Positions 18,526 through 27,931 of a DNA stretch of 64,000 bases are shown in pieces. The translations under genes were made by a program, and so were the position numbers. Position 1 is the first letter of the stretch, and each line of letters starts with the position of its first letter. Origin of the DNA: Streptomyces sp. SLBN-31 (lineage in GTDB: Bacteria; Actinomycetota; Actinomycetes; Streptomycetales; Streptomycetaceae); the NCBI RefSeq assembly GCF_006715395.1, contig NZ_VFNC01000001.1:3038001-3102000 (forward strand), written 5' to 3'. Under the pieces are notes generated by a model that made no database searches, was not told the DNA's origin, and saw only the letters and a program-made list of their open reading frames with translations.

Positions 18526-19905
18526 CTAGCTCCAAGTCGCCGAGTAATAGCGCCGGTAGGCCTTGCGGTCCTGTTCCTCGCGGAAGTAGCGGGTCGCCAC
18601 CAGGGCGATCAGGCTGCCGCCGATGACGAGCATGCCGGGACCGATGTTCTGTGGGTCGGTGAGTCGCGCCAGCAGGGTCTCGCCGGCGACGCCCGTGGCG
18701 GGGGCCGAGGAACCGGGGGAGGCGGCGCCCGGTGCGATCGAGCTGTGCATGGAGGAGGCCGACGGCGCGGGTGTGGGCGAGCCGCTCTGTCCGGCGGCCG
18801 CCTGCTTGGACACGATCAGCTGGACCCCGAGCGCCTGCATCGCCTTGGTCAGCGGCTGGAAGAACGTCGTGCCGCCCGTCGTGCAGTCGCCGCTGCCGCC
18901 CGAGGTCACGCCCAGCGCGATGCCGTCGGAGAACAACGGGCCGCCGCTGTCGCCGGGTTCGGCGCACACGTTCGTCTCGATCAGCCCGGTCACCGTGCCC
19001 TCCGGGTAGTTGACCGTCGCGTCCAGCCCCTTGACCTCGCCGTCGTGCAGCCCACTGGTGCTGCCGCTGCGGAACACCCGCTGCCCGACCGCCGCGTCGG
19101 CCACGCCCGTGATGCGCACGCCGTTGCCGTTGCCGATGGCGACGATGTCGGCGCCCTGGCCCGCCGAACCGCTCGCGTACTGGACCAGCGAGAAGTCGTT
19201 GCCGGGGAAGTTGGACTGAACCGTCGTCCCCAGCTGCTGGTTGCCCTGGTTGTCCGCGAACCACGTGGACCCCTTGGGCCCGCAGTGCCCGGCGGTGAGG
19301 ATGAAGTCGCTCTGCCCGTTGGTCACGTTGAAGCCCGCCGAGCAGCGCCCGCCGGTCGACAGGATCGGCTGCGCCCCGTTGAGCCGGGTGGTGAACGTGC
19401 CCTGCGTGCGCTCCATTTGCACGAACCCACCGATCCCGGAGGCCACCTTCGTCATGCTCGACCAGTCGGAGGCGGAGACGGTGCTGTCGGCCTGCACCAC
19501 GATCCGGTTCGTCCGGTAGTCCATGACCCAGGCCGTCCCGGCCACGCGCGGCGCCGCGCGCAGCGTCCCGGTGGCCGCCCTCAGTTCGTTCATGCTGTGG
19601 CCGACCATCTTCGCCCGGGCGCCGGCCCGCTCCACCTGGGCGGCGGCCTTCTCGTCGGTCACCGCGACGACCGTGCGCCCCGACGAGTCGATCCACGTAC
19701 CCGCCGTGCGCGCGGTGCCCAGCCGTGAGATCAGCGAGGCGCCGGTGCCGGACGCGGAGTCCGTGGCGGCGAACGGCACCGCCGAGGTGCCCGACGGTTC
19801 GCTCGCCATGGCGGCCTGCGTCACCATGGCGCCCCCCAGAAGGAGTCCGCCGACGGCCGCCAGCCGCGTCACTCGCCGGACGATCCGTCGTCGTGCGTGC
19901 CTCAT
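18526..19905 (-). CDS. membrane-anchored streptogrisin-like serine protease (S1 family)
   Basis: A 459-residue preproprotein. The signal peptide is at about 1-34, the propeptide at about 35-180, and the chymotrypsin-like protease at about 182-355. The triad is His in LTAGHCG (about 207), Asp in GNDFSLVQY (about 237) and Ser in EPGDSGGPLF (about 320). Disulfide cysteines (RCSAG/GHCG and VCAEPGDSGG/GDCTTGG) fit the streptogrisin type. Unlike secreted streptogrisins it continues with a Ser/Pro/Ala linker and a C-terminal membrane span (MLVIGGSLIALVATRYF) plus a short basic tail, so the protease should stay on the cell surface. GGGAG lies 7 nt before the ATG. Confidence 0.9.
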   Translation of the reverse strand: MRHARRRIVRRVTRLAAVGGLLLGGAMVTQAAMASEPSGTSAVPFAATDSASGTGASLISRLGTARTAGTWIDSSGRTVVAVTDEKAAAQVERAGARAKMVGHSMNELRAATGTLRAAPRVAGTAWVMDYRTNRIVVQADSTVSASDWSSMTKVASGIGGFVQMERTQGTFTTRLNGAQPILSTGGRCSAGFNVTNGQSDFILTAGHCGPKGSTWFADNQGNQQLGTTVQSNFPGNDFSLVQYASGSAGQGADIVAIGNGNGVRITGVADAAVGQRVFRSGSTSGLHDGEVKGLDATVNYPEGTVTGLIETNVCAEPGDSGGPLFSDGIALGVTSGGSGDCTTGGTTFFQPLTKAMQALGVQLIVSKQAAAGQSGSPTPAPSASSMHSSIAPGAASPGSSAPATGVAGETLLARLTDPQNIGPGMLVIGGSLIALVATRYFREEQDRKAYRRYYSATWS

Positions 19906-20019
19906 GCATGGCTCCCGAACCCGAACGCGCGGCGTCAACACCGCGGGGCCCTCCGGTCGTCGAGCGCCCTCTTCCCATACGTGGCGGGAGCCGCGCGCGT
20001 TCAGCGCGCCGACGATCTT

Positions 20020-20850
20020 CTAGCGTTTGCGGCCCACCCCGCCGTAGATCCCCACCTCGTCCGGTGTGTCCCCGTCCCCGTCGTCCGGACGCCAGCGCGA
20101 GCACGTCACCACGCCCGGCTCCAGCAGCTCCAGCCCGTCGAAGAAGCGGACCACGGACTCGGTGGTGCGCTGGGTCAGCTTCGGGGTGCCGTGCTCGTTC
20201 CAGAACCTGACCGCCTCGTCCACCTCCGGCAGCGCCGGGCTCGTGACGGTGTGGGACAGCACGAGGTGGCTGCCGGCCGGCAGCGCGTCCATGAACCTGC
20301 GCACGATGCCGTACGGGTCCTCGTCGTCGCCGACGAAGATGACCACGCCGAGCAGCAGCAGGGCGACGGGACGGCTGAGGTCCAGAGTGCGGGCGGCGCG
20401 CTCCAGGACCGACTCGACGTTGCGCAGGTCCTCGTCCAGGTGGTCGGTGCGGCCCTCGGGGGTGCTGGTGAGCAGGGCGCGGGCGTGGGCCAGGACGAGC
20501 GGGTCGTTGTCGACGTACACGACCCGGGCGTCCGGGGCGAGCCGCTGGGCGACCTCGTGCGTGTTGTCGGCGGTGGGCAGCCCGGTGCCGATGTCGAGGA
20601 ACTGCCTGATCCCGGCGTCGGTGACGAGATGACGCACGGCGCGGCCGAGGAAGAGCCGGTCGGCGCGGGCGTACTCGCCGATGCCCGGGTGGAGTTCGCG
20701 GATGCGGTCACCGGCCACCCGGTCGACCTCGTAGTAGTCCCCGCCGCCCAGCCAGTAGTTCCAGATCCGGGCCGTGTGCGGGCGCAGCGTGTCGATGCGT
20801 CTGCGCAGGGCCGCGGCCGGATCTTCGGTGGCTGCCGGGTTCTCCGTCAC
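20020..20850 (-). CDS. Streptomyces-type SAM-dependent methyltransferase
   Basis: A 276-residue protein of the abundant actinomycete methyltransferase family that opens with a conserved ARIWNYWLGGGDYYEVDR block (about residues 25-45). The SAM-binding strand is FLDIGTGLPTADNTHEVA and the acidic residue after strand 2 is in VVYVDNDPLVLAHARAL. The acceptor substrate is unknown for the family. The start is GTG 20850, with AGGAG 8 nt upstream; the open frame continues further upstream but without family similarity. Confidence 0.85.
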   Translation of the reverse strand: MTENPAATEDPAAALRRRIDTLRPHTARIWNYWLGGGDYYEVDRVAGDRIRELHPGIGEYARADRLFLGRAVRHLVTDAGIRQFLDIGTGLPTADNTHEVAQRLAPDARVVYVDNDPLVLAHARALLTSTPEGRTDHLDEDLRNVESVLERAARTLDLSRPVALLLLGVVIFVGDDEDPYGIVRRFMDALPAGSHLVLSHTVTSPALPEVDEAVRFWNEHGTPKLTQRTTESVVRFFDGLELLEPGVVTCSRWRPDDGDGDTPDEVGIYGGVGRKR

Positions 20851-20905
20851 GGGCTCAGCTCCTGGAGGGCCTGGTGGTGCGGTGGGCGCGCTGTCAAGAG
20901 GCAAT

Positions 20906-21904
20906 CTAGACGGCGGAGTTGATGTCTGCCGAGGGTTCGGAGCAGGTCGGTCCTGCGGTCCCGAGCAGCGCCCGCGCGATGTCGTCGCCCCATACGGACG
21001 CCGCGTCCACGTACGGGCGCAGCAGCGTGGTGAGCGCCGGGTCCGCGCGCCCGTTGAGCTCGTCGGAGGCGATCTTGCGGGCGATCCCCGCGAGGAAGTC
21101 GGCCAGTTGCACCCGCGGGTCCTCACGCGCGACCACGAGCCGCACCCCGGCGAGGCGGATGCCGGAACGCCGGGCGGTCTTCTCGATCCAGGCGATGCGC
21201 TCCGGCGTGAGCATGTTCTGCCGGTCGTGCACCAGGCGGACGCGCCGCCCGCCCGCGCTCCAGTAGGCGGCCGTGGCGACGATCGCGGGCAGCAGCGGGT
21301 TGAGCACCGGAACCAGCGTCGGCCCGGCGTCGATCCGGGCGCGATAGGCGTCCGCGCGCGAACGGGCCGCCGCCAGCCGTTCCAGCACCGCCGCGACCTC
21401 CGTACCCGCGTGCGCGCGCCGCAGCGCGTCGACGGTACGGAAGAACACCTCGGCGGGTTCGGAGGGTTCCCCGTCGTTGCGCACCCGCAACAGCCGGTTG
21501 GCGGCCTGGAGGAACTCCCGCCAGCGCTCGTCGCCGAGCGTCCGCCGCCCCTCCCGGAACAGCGGCAGGGCCTCGGCGCCGTCGCCGAGCAGCAGGTCGG
21601 CGGCCCGGTCGACGACGAAGAACGCCTTCTCCGTCAGGTGCACATGGGCCCTCCCGTGCAGCGGCCCCCCGGGAGCGAGCAGCCACTCCAGCACCGCCCG
21701 GTGCTTCTCCCGCAGCAGATGGTTGGCCTTGTACTCCTCCGCGGGCGAGCGGATCCGGTCCCGGACCTCCCGCAGGTACCCGGCCGCGGTGCCGACCTCC
21801 AGCAGCACACTGGCGTGCGCGAACACGTCGGTGTTGCCGCCGGTGAGGTTCTCGCCGTCCGATCCCGACTCGTCGCACCCGACTTCCAGGTCGTTCCAGG
21901 TCAC
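20906..21904 (-). CDS. DUF3800-type protein (RNase-H-like fold)
   Basis: A 332-residue protein. The start has the DUF3800 motif [13 protein letters not shown], and near the C-terminus it has the other family landmark, [13 protein letters not shown], preceded by [15 protein letters not shown]. The acidic residues of these motifs form a putative RNase-H-like metal site. The biological role of the family is unknown. The start is uncertain: GTG 21904 is used because it lies just before the motif; ATG 21931 is in frame but overlaps the divergent gene's start. The gene is followed by the methyltransferase 55 bp downstream, probably in one unit. Confidence 0.7.
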   Translation of the reverse strand: MTWNDLEVGCDESGSDGENLTGGNTDVFAHASVLLEVGTAAGYLREVRDRIRSPAEEYKANHLLREKHRAVLEWLLAPGGPLHGRAHVHLTEKAFFVVDRAADLLLGDGAEALPLFREGRRTLGDERWREFLQAANRLLRVRNDGEPSEPAEVFFRTVDALRRAHAGTEVAAVLERLAAARSRADAYRARIDAGPTLVPVLNPLLPAIVATAAYWSAGGRRVRLVHDRQNMLTPERIAWIEKTARRSGIRLAGVRLVVAREDPRVQLADFLAGIARKIASDELNGRADPALTTLLRPYVDAASVWGDDIARALLGTAGPTCSEPSADINSAV

Positions 21905-21916
21905 ACCACAGCCCCC

Positions 21917-21922
21917 TATCTT
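21917..21922 (+). promoter_or_regulatory. candidate -10 of the leaderless aminotransferase gene
   Basis: TATCTT lies 7 nt upstream of ATG 21930 and there is no Shine-Dalgarno sequence, so transcription may start at the start codon. The site overlaps the 5' end of the divergent DUF3800 gene. Confidence 0.45.
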
Positions 21923-21929
21923 GTGCCCC

Positions 21930-23111
21930 ATGAACAGGATCGCGCACGACACACCCGGTGAATCAAATCCTTTGCGCGCCCTCACCCTCGACGTCCTGCG
22001 GCGGCGCACCAGCATGAAGTGGCGCACCTACCCGCCCGACGTGCTGCCGCTGTGGGTGGCCGAGATGGACGTACCGCTCGCCGAACCCGTCGTCCGCGCG
22101 GTCGGCGACGCCCTGGCCCTCGGTGACACCGGCTATCCCTTCGGCACCGCCTACGCCGAGGCGCTCGCCGCCTTCGCCGAGAAGCGATGGGGCTGGGACG
22201 GCCTCGCCGTGGAGCGCACGGCGATCGTGCCGGACGTGATGCTGGGCGTCGTCGAGATGCTCAGGCTGGTCGGCGGCCCGGGGGACCCGGTGGTCGTGAA
22301 CACGCCCGTGTACCCGCCCTTCTTCCAGTTCGTCGAGCACATGGACCGGCCGGTCCTGCAGGCGCCGCTCGGCGCGGACCACCGCATCGACCTCGACGTC
22401 CTGGAGGAGACCTTCCGGCAGGCGGTCGCCGGCGGCCGCCGGGCGGCCTATCTGCTGTGCAGCCCGCAGAACCCGACGGGCACCGTGCACACCGCGGCCG
22501 AACTGGCCGCCGTCGCCGCCCTCGCCGACCGGTACGGCGTGCGGGTGGTCGCCGACGAGATCCACGCCCCGCTGACCGCCGCGGGCGTGGACTTCGTGCC
22601 CTATCTCAGCGTTCCCGGCGGGGAGCACGGCCTGTCGCTGATGTCGGCCTCCAAGGCGTGGAACCTCGCGGGTCTGAAGGCCGCGCTCGCGATCGCGGGC
22701 CCCGCGGCCGCGGCCGACCTCGCCCGCATGCCGGAGGAGGCCGGCCACGGTGCGAGCCACATCGGCGTCATCGCCCACACGGCCGCCCTGCGTGATGCGA
22801 CCGGCTGGCTGGACGCCCTGATCGCCGGTCTCGACGACAACCGGCGCCTGCTCGCCGACCTGCTCGCCGCCCAGCTGCCCGGCCTCGCCCACCGGCCCGG
22901 CCAGGCCACCTACCTCGCCTGGATCGACTGCCGAGGGCTCGGCCTCGACGGGGATCCGGCGGAGGTCTTCCTGGAGCGGGGCCGGGTGGCACTGAACTCA
23001 GGGATTCCGTTCGGCGAGGGCGGCGCGGGCCACGTACGCCTGAACCTGGCGGCCTCGCCCGAGGTGATCGAGGAGGCGGTACGGAGGATGGCGGCGGCCG
23101 TGCACCCGTGA
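21930..23111 (+). CDS. PatB/MalY-type pyridoxal-phosphate enzyme (cystathionine beta-lyase-like)
   Basis: A 393-residue fold-type-I aminotransferase-family protein. The N-terminus [20 protein letters not shown] with [10 protein letters not shown] is characteristic of the MalY/PatB group. The PLP lysine is in [12 protein letters not shown], the ring-stacking and phosphate residues are in [13 protein letters not shown] and [10 protein letters not shown], and the C-terminal Arg that holds the carboxylate is in [11 protein letters not shown]. Members cleave cystathionine or cysteine conjugates or transaminate. It has its own, apparently leaderless, promoter. Confidence 0.88.
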   Translation: MNRIAHDTPGESNPLRALTLDVLRRRTSMKWRTYPPDVLPLWVAEMDVPLAEPVVRAVGDALALGDTGYPFGTAYAEALAAFAEKRWGWDGLAVERTAIVPDVMLGVVEMLRLVGGPGDPVVVNTPVYPPFFQFVEHMDRPVLQAPLGADHRIDLDVLEETFRQAVAGGRRAAYLLCSPQNPTGTVHTAAELAAVAALADRYGVRVVADEIHAPLTAAGVDFVPYLSVPGGEHGLSLMSASKAWNLAGLKAALAIAGPAAAADLARMPEEAGHGASHIGVIAHTAALRDATGWLDALIAGLDDNRRLLADLLAAQLPGLAHRPGQATYLAWIDCRGLGLDGDPAEVFLERGRVALNSGIPFGEGGAGHVRLNLAASPEVIEEAVRRMAAAVHP

Positions 23112-23162
23112 CGGTCCGACCGCGGCCGCTCTCCCCATCTGCTGCGCGCGCCCGGAGTTGCC

Positions 23163-23168
23163 TAGACT
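23163..23168 (+). promoter_or_regulatory. candidate -10 of the PPOX-class gene
   Basis: TAGACT lies 6 nt before ATG 23175, compatible with a leaderless transcript. A -35-like TGCTGC at 23140-23145 has a 17-nt spacer. Confidence 0.45.
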
Positions 23169-23174
23169 TCTGTC

Positions 23175-23561
23175 ATGGACGACACGGCGCTGGAACGGCT
23201 CGGCGAGGGCAAGTATCTGCTGGTCACCAGCTACCGCAAGAACGGCACCCCCGTCGCCACCCCGGTCTGGGTGGTGCGCGACGGGGACAGCCTCGGCGTG
23301 TGGACCACCGCGGACTCCTGGAAGGTCAAGCGCATCCGGGCCCGCGGCGACGTTCTCGTGGGCCCCTGTGACCTGCGCGGTCACCCCACCGGCGCGCAGA
23401 TCCCGGCGACCGCGGAGATCACCGACGGGACGACCGTGGCCCGCTACCGCGAGCTCATCGCCCGCAAGTACGGCATCGTGGGCCGCCTCACGCTCCTCGG
23501 CAGCCGACTGCGCCGGGGCGCGGACGGCACCGTCGGCATCCGGGTGACCCTCAAGCCCTGA
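23175..23561 (+). CDS. PPOX-class F420-dependent oxidoreductase
   Basis: A 128-residue split-barrel flavin/deazaflavin protein. The pattern LLVTSYRKNGTPVATPVWVV then LGVWTTADSWKVKRIRARGD fits the F420-binding PPOX-class group, where the Lys and Arg of the second block hold the cofactor. Such enzymes reduce small enones or quinones with F420H2. The substrate is unknown. It is a single gene ending at a strong bidirectional terminator. Confidence 0.85.
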   Translation: MDDTALERLGEGKYLLVTSYRKNGTPVATPVWVVRDGDSLGVWTTADSWKVKRIRARGDVLVGPCDLRGHPTGAQIPATAEITDGTTVARYRELIARKYGIVGRLTLLGSRLRRGADGTVGIRVTLKP

Positions 23562-23570
23562 CATGCGTAA

Positions 23571-23606
23571 GGCCGCGCGTCCCCTTGGAACAGGGGCCGC
23601 GCGGCC
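23571..23606. terminator. bidirectional hairpin terminator
   Basis: Arms GGCCGCGCGTCCCCT (23571-23585) and AGGGGCCGCGCGGCC (23592-23606) pair over 15 positions with one mismatch around a 6-nt loop. It lies between the convergent PPOX gene and the large hydrolase gene. Confidence 0.8.
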
Positions 23607-23627
23607 GTCACGCCGACGGATCCGGGT

Positions 23628-26405
23628 CTACGACGCGTCGAGCACCGTGCCCGCGAGCACCGGACCGCCGGGCCGCGGGTCGCCGTTGTCGTCGGCGAGC
23701 TGGAAGCGCACCGACTCGGCGGGCTCCGCCACCCGGTCCTTGACCGTGGGCAGCTCCAGCTGCGCGGTCAGCTGTCCGGCGGGGACGCCGGCCGCCAGGG
23801 CCAGGTACCTGATCGAGGACAGCGGGCGCTCGGGATCGGGCTCCTCACCGGAGACGTCCCCCAGCCAGTGCGGGTCGACGTCCTTGGTGGACAGCTCCGG
23901 GCCGTCGGTCACGGGCGTGACGACGAAGAACTCCGCGAGGTCCACGTCCGCCGCCGCCGACAGGGACACCTTCCACTTCAGCGCGGCGCCCTCGGTGACC
24001 CGGTCCGCGACCGGGGTCACGGAGAGCGTGGGCATCGGGTCGTCGTTCTGCGCGGTGACCCCGCCCCGGTACGAGCCGACGACGGCACCGTGCACGGCCT
24101 TGACCAGCACGTCGTTCTGCACGTCGTAGCCGTAGCGCTTGTTGCCCTTCACCTGGACGGGCACGTCGATGTCGTGGCCGCCGGGGTGCACCGTCACCAG
24201 GTGCTGCTTCGCCCTGCCGGTGACCGGGTCGAGGACGTACACCCGCACCTGGCCGCTGCCCTGCCCGGCCACCCGTACCGGCACCCGGTAGGTGCGCACG
24301 CCCGAGTCGCCCTCCTTGACCGTCGTCCGGCCGACGTCGACGCGCGGCAGGGCGGCCTCCCGCACCTCGGGGGTGCCCGGGCGCCAGCCCCAGGCGTCCA
24401 TCAGCCAGGCCTTGCCCCTGGTCGAACGGGGCGTCAGATCCAGGGACTTGACGTGCCCCAGGTCCACACCCGCGCGAGTCGCTGCGGTCAGCGGCACGCG
24501 GACCTCGCGCGCCCAGTAGGACGCGGTCTGTTCGGTGCCCGGCAGCCCGTCGACGCGGACGCGGCCCAGCACGGCCCGCCTGCCGTGGGTGTCGTTTACG
24601 GACACGTCCAGGCTCGTGCCGGTGGAGTTCGGCGGCACGATCAGCCGCAGCGCGAGGTCCTTGGCACCTTTGAGCCCGGCCGGCGTGCCGGGTCGCACCC
24701 GTACCGCCGATCCGGGCGCCGACCAGTTCAGCGCGACCGCGCGGCGGCCGACCTCGCGGTCCGCCTCCCACTGCGCGAAGTGCGGCGAGACGCCCTTCGC
24801 GCCGCTGCCGAGGCAGGCCACGTGCGTGTCCGGGTCCACGGCCGAGCACAGCCGTCCGCCGGTCACCGACATCTTGCCGTCCGGCAGGAAGCCGCCGGCG
24901 CGGTCGGCGCCGACCGCGTGGGTGAGCACCCGCGCCGGGTCGGCCGACGGCGCCCGCCGGCCCGTGCCGTCGAGCAGCGGCCGCACCCGGTCGTCACCGG
25001 CGACGAACAGCCGGGCCGCCGCGGCGATGTACACGCTGCCGGCCTTGTGCTGCCGGTCGGCGGTCAGCCGGGTCGCGGTCCCCGGAGCGCACACCCGGTC
25101 CGGGTGCTGGGGGTCGGTGTAGAAGTCGTCCTCCGAGGGGGCCTCGGACTGCCCCGGAGTCCACTCGGAGTTGAAGAAGTTGTGGTCGGCGCCGACCACG
25201 TACACCGCGCTGTGCAGCGCCTTGCCACGGCTGACGCCCCGGGTGCCGTCGACGTAGACCTCGCCCTGGAGGTCGGAGACGTCGCCGTCGCAGCCCGGCA
25301 GGATCGTCGCCGACGGCACGTCCGCGACCGGATTCTGGCCGAAGATCGTCGGTCCGATCAGCACGGTGCCCCGGATGTGCCAGCGGACCGGGCCGCGGTA
25401 GCCGTCCTGCGCGGCGGGCGGTGGGTACAGGCTGTCCATCGCCGCCCGGTTGACGCCCTCGCCGCCGCGCGAGTGGCCGACGAGCAGAATCCGGGACAGA
25501 TCGGTCTTCGGCGCCCGGCGCACGGCCGCGGGGGCCGTCTCGGGGTGGGCGGCCCAGTCGGCCCAGCGGGCCAGGTGCTGCCGGATGAGGGAGGAGCGGG
25601 CCTGCGCCCCGCCGTCCTCGGCGGCCCAGTCCTGGCCGTTGACGCCGTTGGCGGAGATCGAGACGGTCACATAGCCCTGCGAGGCGAGCAGGCGCTGGTC
25701 GCGCAGATAGCCGCGGTAGCTGGGAATCGTTTTCGTGCCCGCCGGGCAGGGCCAGTCGCCGGTGACGTCGTCGCCCTTGTAGCAGGTCGAGTGGCGCCCG
25801 TGCAGGAACAGGGCGAGCGGCCGGTTGCCGGTGGCGCCCTCGGGCGCGACCACCACGGCCTTCATCTCGACGGGCTGGGGGAAGTCGGGCAGCTTGACCG
25901 GGTCGAGGTCGTACTCGCCGGTCGCCGTGCGGTACTGGCCCGGCTTGCCGGGGTCCACGGAGTTCGCCGGAAGCGGTGTGGGCGGCTGCGAGGCCGCCGC
26001 CTCGCGCCGGGCCCGTGGAGTCTTCGTACGGCCCGCGGAGTCCAGCTCGCGCCCGCCGGCGCGGACTTCGAGGGTCTTCAACTCGCCTGTGGAACGCAGG
26101 TGTTCGAGGTGCAGACGGAAGGTGCGGCCGTCCTTCGCGGCCGTCGGGTGGCCGAGCAGGCGGTCGCCCGCGTAGAAGTCGACGCGCGCGTCCCCCATGC
26201 GCACGGGCGCGGCCGAGCGCCACACCAACTGCCGCTCGCCGCCCCGGCCGGCGATCCGCCAGCCGGGCGGCAGACCGCCGTCGTCTGTCGCCGCCGGGTG
26301 CGGTCCGGCAGCGGACGGCGGTGCCGCCTGTGCCAGTCCTGGCGATCCCCCCGCCACCGCGAGCACCACCGCGGCGGTAGCCCATATTCGCCGGGCACGG
26401 ATCAA
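23628..26405 (-). CDS. large secreted alpha/beta-hydrolase with C-terminal Calx-beta-like segments
   Basis: A 925-residue exported protein. The signal peptide is at about 1-28 (RARRIWATAAVVLAVAGG through AQAAP). A beta-rich region follows, then an alpha/beta-hydrolase core at about 160-480. There LALFLHGRHSTC gives the oxyanion strand and LLVGHSRGGEG the nucleophile elbow; a late acidic residue and VVGADHNFFNSE could supply Asp/His. The last about 250 residues include two Calx-beta-like stretches (VGRTTVKEGDSGVRTYRVPV and VTEGAALKWKVSLSAAADVD). The start is TTG 26405, chosen because GAGGAGG lies 7-8 nt upstream and no ATG/GTG fits as well. Substrate unknown; likely an extracellular ester or peptide. 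Confidence 0.8.
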   Translation of the reverse strand: MIRARRIWATAAVVLAVAGGSPGLAQAAPPSAAGPHPAATDDGGLPPGWRIAGRGGERQLVWRSAAPVRMGDARVDFYAGDRLLGHPTAAKDGRTFRLHLEHLRSTGELKTLEVRAGGRELDSAGRTKTPRARREAAASQPPTPLPANSVDPGKPGQYRTATGEYDLDPVKLPDFPQPVEMKAVVVAPEGATGNRPLALFLHGRHSTCYKGDDVTGDWPCPAGTKTIPSYRGYLRDQRLLASQGYVTVSISANGVNGQDWAAEDGGAQARSSLIRQHLARWADWAAHPETAPAAVRRAPKTDLSRILLVGHSRGGEGVNRAAMDSLYPPPAAQDGYRGPVRWHIRGTVLIGPTIFGQNPVADVPSATILPGCDGDVSDLQGEVYVDGTRGVSRGKALHSAVYVVGADHNFFNSEWTPGQSEAPSEDDFYTDPQHPDRVCAPGTATRLTADRQHKAGSVYIAAAARLFVAGDDRVRPLLDGTGRRAPSADPARVLTHAVGADRAGGFLPDGKMSVTGGRLCSAVDPDTHVACLGSGAKGVSPHFAQWEADREVGRRAVALNWSAPGSAVRVRPGTPAGLKGAKDLALRLIVPPNSTGTSLDVSVNDTHGRRAVLGRVRVDGLPGTEQTASYWAREVRVPLTAATRAGVDLGHVKSLDLTPRSTRGKAWLMDAWGWRPGTPEVREAALPRVDVGRTTVKEGDSGVRTYRVPVRVAGQGSGQVRVYVLDPVTGRAKQHLVTVHPGGHDIDVPVQVKGNKRYGYDVQNDVLVKAVHGAVVGSYRGGVTAQNDDPMPTLSVTPVADRVTEGAALKWKVSLSAAADVDLAEFFVVTPVTDGPELSTKDVDPHWLGDVSGEEPDPERPLSSIRYLALAAGVPAGQLTAQLELPTVKDRVAEPAESVRFQLADDNGDPRPGGPVLAGTVLDAS

Positions 26406-26592
26406 GGTGTTCCTCCTCAAGTACCGGTTGCGGGCACCCCGTTGGTCGGGCGGAGCGCCTCGTGCCCCGGAGGACGGGGAGAGGCAGCTGTGGGTTGCCT
26501 GTGACCGGTGATGCGACCGGGGTCGGACGGTGCGATCAGGCCAGGGCCGCGTGGCAGGCATGCGCCCGCGTGCTCCGGGACAGGACCCCCCA

Positions 26593-27931
26593 ATGAGCCG
26601 AACCCCGTTGCGCGCCGCCGTCGTCGGAACCGGGCACCGTGCCCAGACCTTCACCCGCGGTCTCGCCGCGCGCCCCGGCCACGTGGTCGCCCTGTGCGAC
26701 CCGAACCCGTCCCGGATGGCCTTCCACAACAGGCTGCTCACCGCCGAGGGGGAGCCCGCCGCCACCACATGGGAGCCCGGCCGTTTCGCCGACCTGCTCG
26801 CCGAGGAGGACATCGAGGAGGTCGTCGTGACCACCGTGGACGCCGCCCAAGGCCGTTACGTCGTCCCGGCGTTGAAGGCGGCCTGCCGGGTCGTCACCGA
26901 GAAACCGATGACCGTCGACGCCGAGCGGTGCGCACGCATCCTCGACACGGTCCGCGCGACCGGCAACCCCCTCACCGTCGCCTTCAACTACCGCTTCAAC
27001 CCGGTCACGAGAAGGTGCGCGTCCTGGCGCGGACGGCGCGATCGGTGGGTCCTCTCCGTGCACTTCGAGTGGCTCCTCGACACCCGGCACGGCGCCGACT
27101 ACTTCCGCCGCCGGCACCGCGGGAAGGCCAACAGCGGCGGCCTGACGGTCCACACGTCGAGTCACCGCTTCGACCTCGTCAACTGGTGGCTCGGGGACGA
27201 GCCGCAGGACGTCTTCGGTTACGGGCGGCTTGGCTTCCACGGCCCCGACGCGGGCGAACGGCACGGACCGCGCCGGGACTGCGAGCGCGCCCACGGCGCC
27301 CCGCGGGCGGTCGACGACCCCTTCGCCCTGGACCTGGCCGCCGACGGCACCCTGCGCCCTCTACCCCGACGCCGAGCGGCACGACGGGTGCCTGCGCGAC
27401 CGCGACGTCTTCGGCGGACCCGTCACCATCGAGGACGACATGGCCGTCCTCGTGCGCTACGCCCGCGGGGCGACGATGACGTACCACCTCACCGCCTACT
27501 CGCCCTGGGAGGGCTACCGGGTGATGTTCAACGGCAGCGGCGGCCGCCTGGAACCGGAGGTGGAGGAAAGCAGCCGGCAGCGGCCCGGCACCCGGGTCGC
27601 CTCGGACAGTGGCGCCCTGCACGGGGACACGGCCGCCGGGCACGCGGGCGGCGCACGGCTCACCCTGCGCCCGCTGTGGAAGCCGCCGGCCGACATCCCG
27701 CTCGACGCGAACCACGAGGCGCACGGCGGGGGAGACCGCCGTATGCTCGACGCGCTGTCCGGACCCGTCGACGCGGGCCGGGCGGTGGACCCGGGCGCCG
27801 CCGGGCACACGATGGCCACGGAGCGGGACGGCGCCCTCGCCCTGGCCGTGGGGCTCGCGGCCAGCCGGTGTTTCGAGACCGGCAGGCCACTGGCCGTGCG
27901 GGACCTGATCCCTGGACTGTGGGAGCGATGA
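26593..27931 (+). pseudogene. decayed Gfo/Idh/MocA-family dehydrogenase gene
   Basis: Starting at ATG 26593 (MSRTPLRAAVVGTGHRAQTF) the frame shows the Rossmann motif and TEKPMTVDAERC, then the NPVT motif at about 27000. There the frame slips: the expected KVRVLART continues in another frame before the first frame resumes at VLSVHFEWLLDTRHGADYF. At about 27356 a missing G moves the rest ([11 protein letters not shown] to [11 protein letters not shown]) into a third frame, which ends at 27931. At least three indels are needed, so this looks like real decay rather than one error. It may once have been co-translated with paaI, whose ATG overlaps the final TGA. Confidence 0.8.

Noticed and set aside
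23868..26504. 878-codon open frame on the plus strand
   Set aside because: It lies antisense to the large secreted hydrolase, is rich in H, R and G, and has no recognisable domain. High GC gives such antisense frames everywhere in this window.
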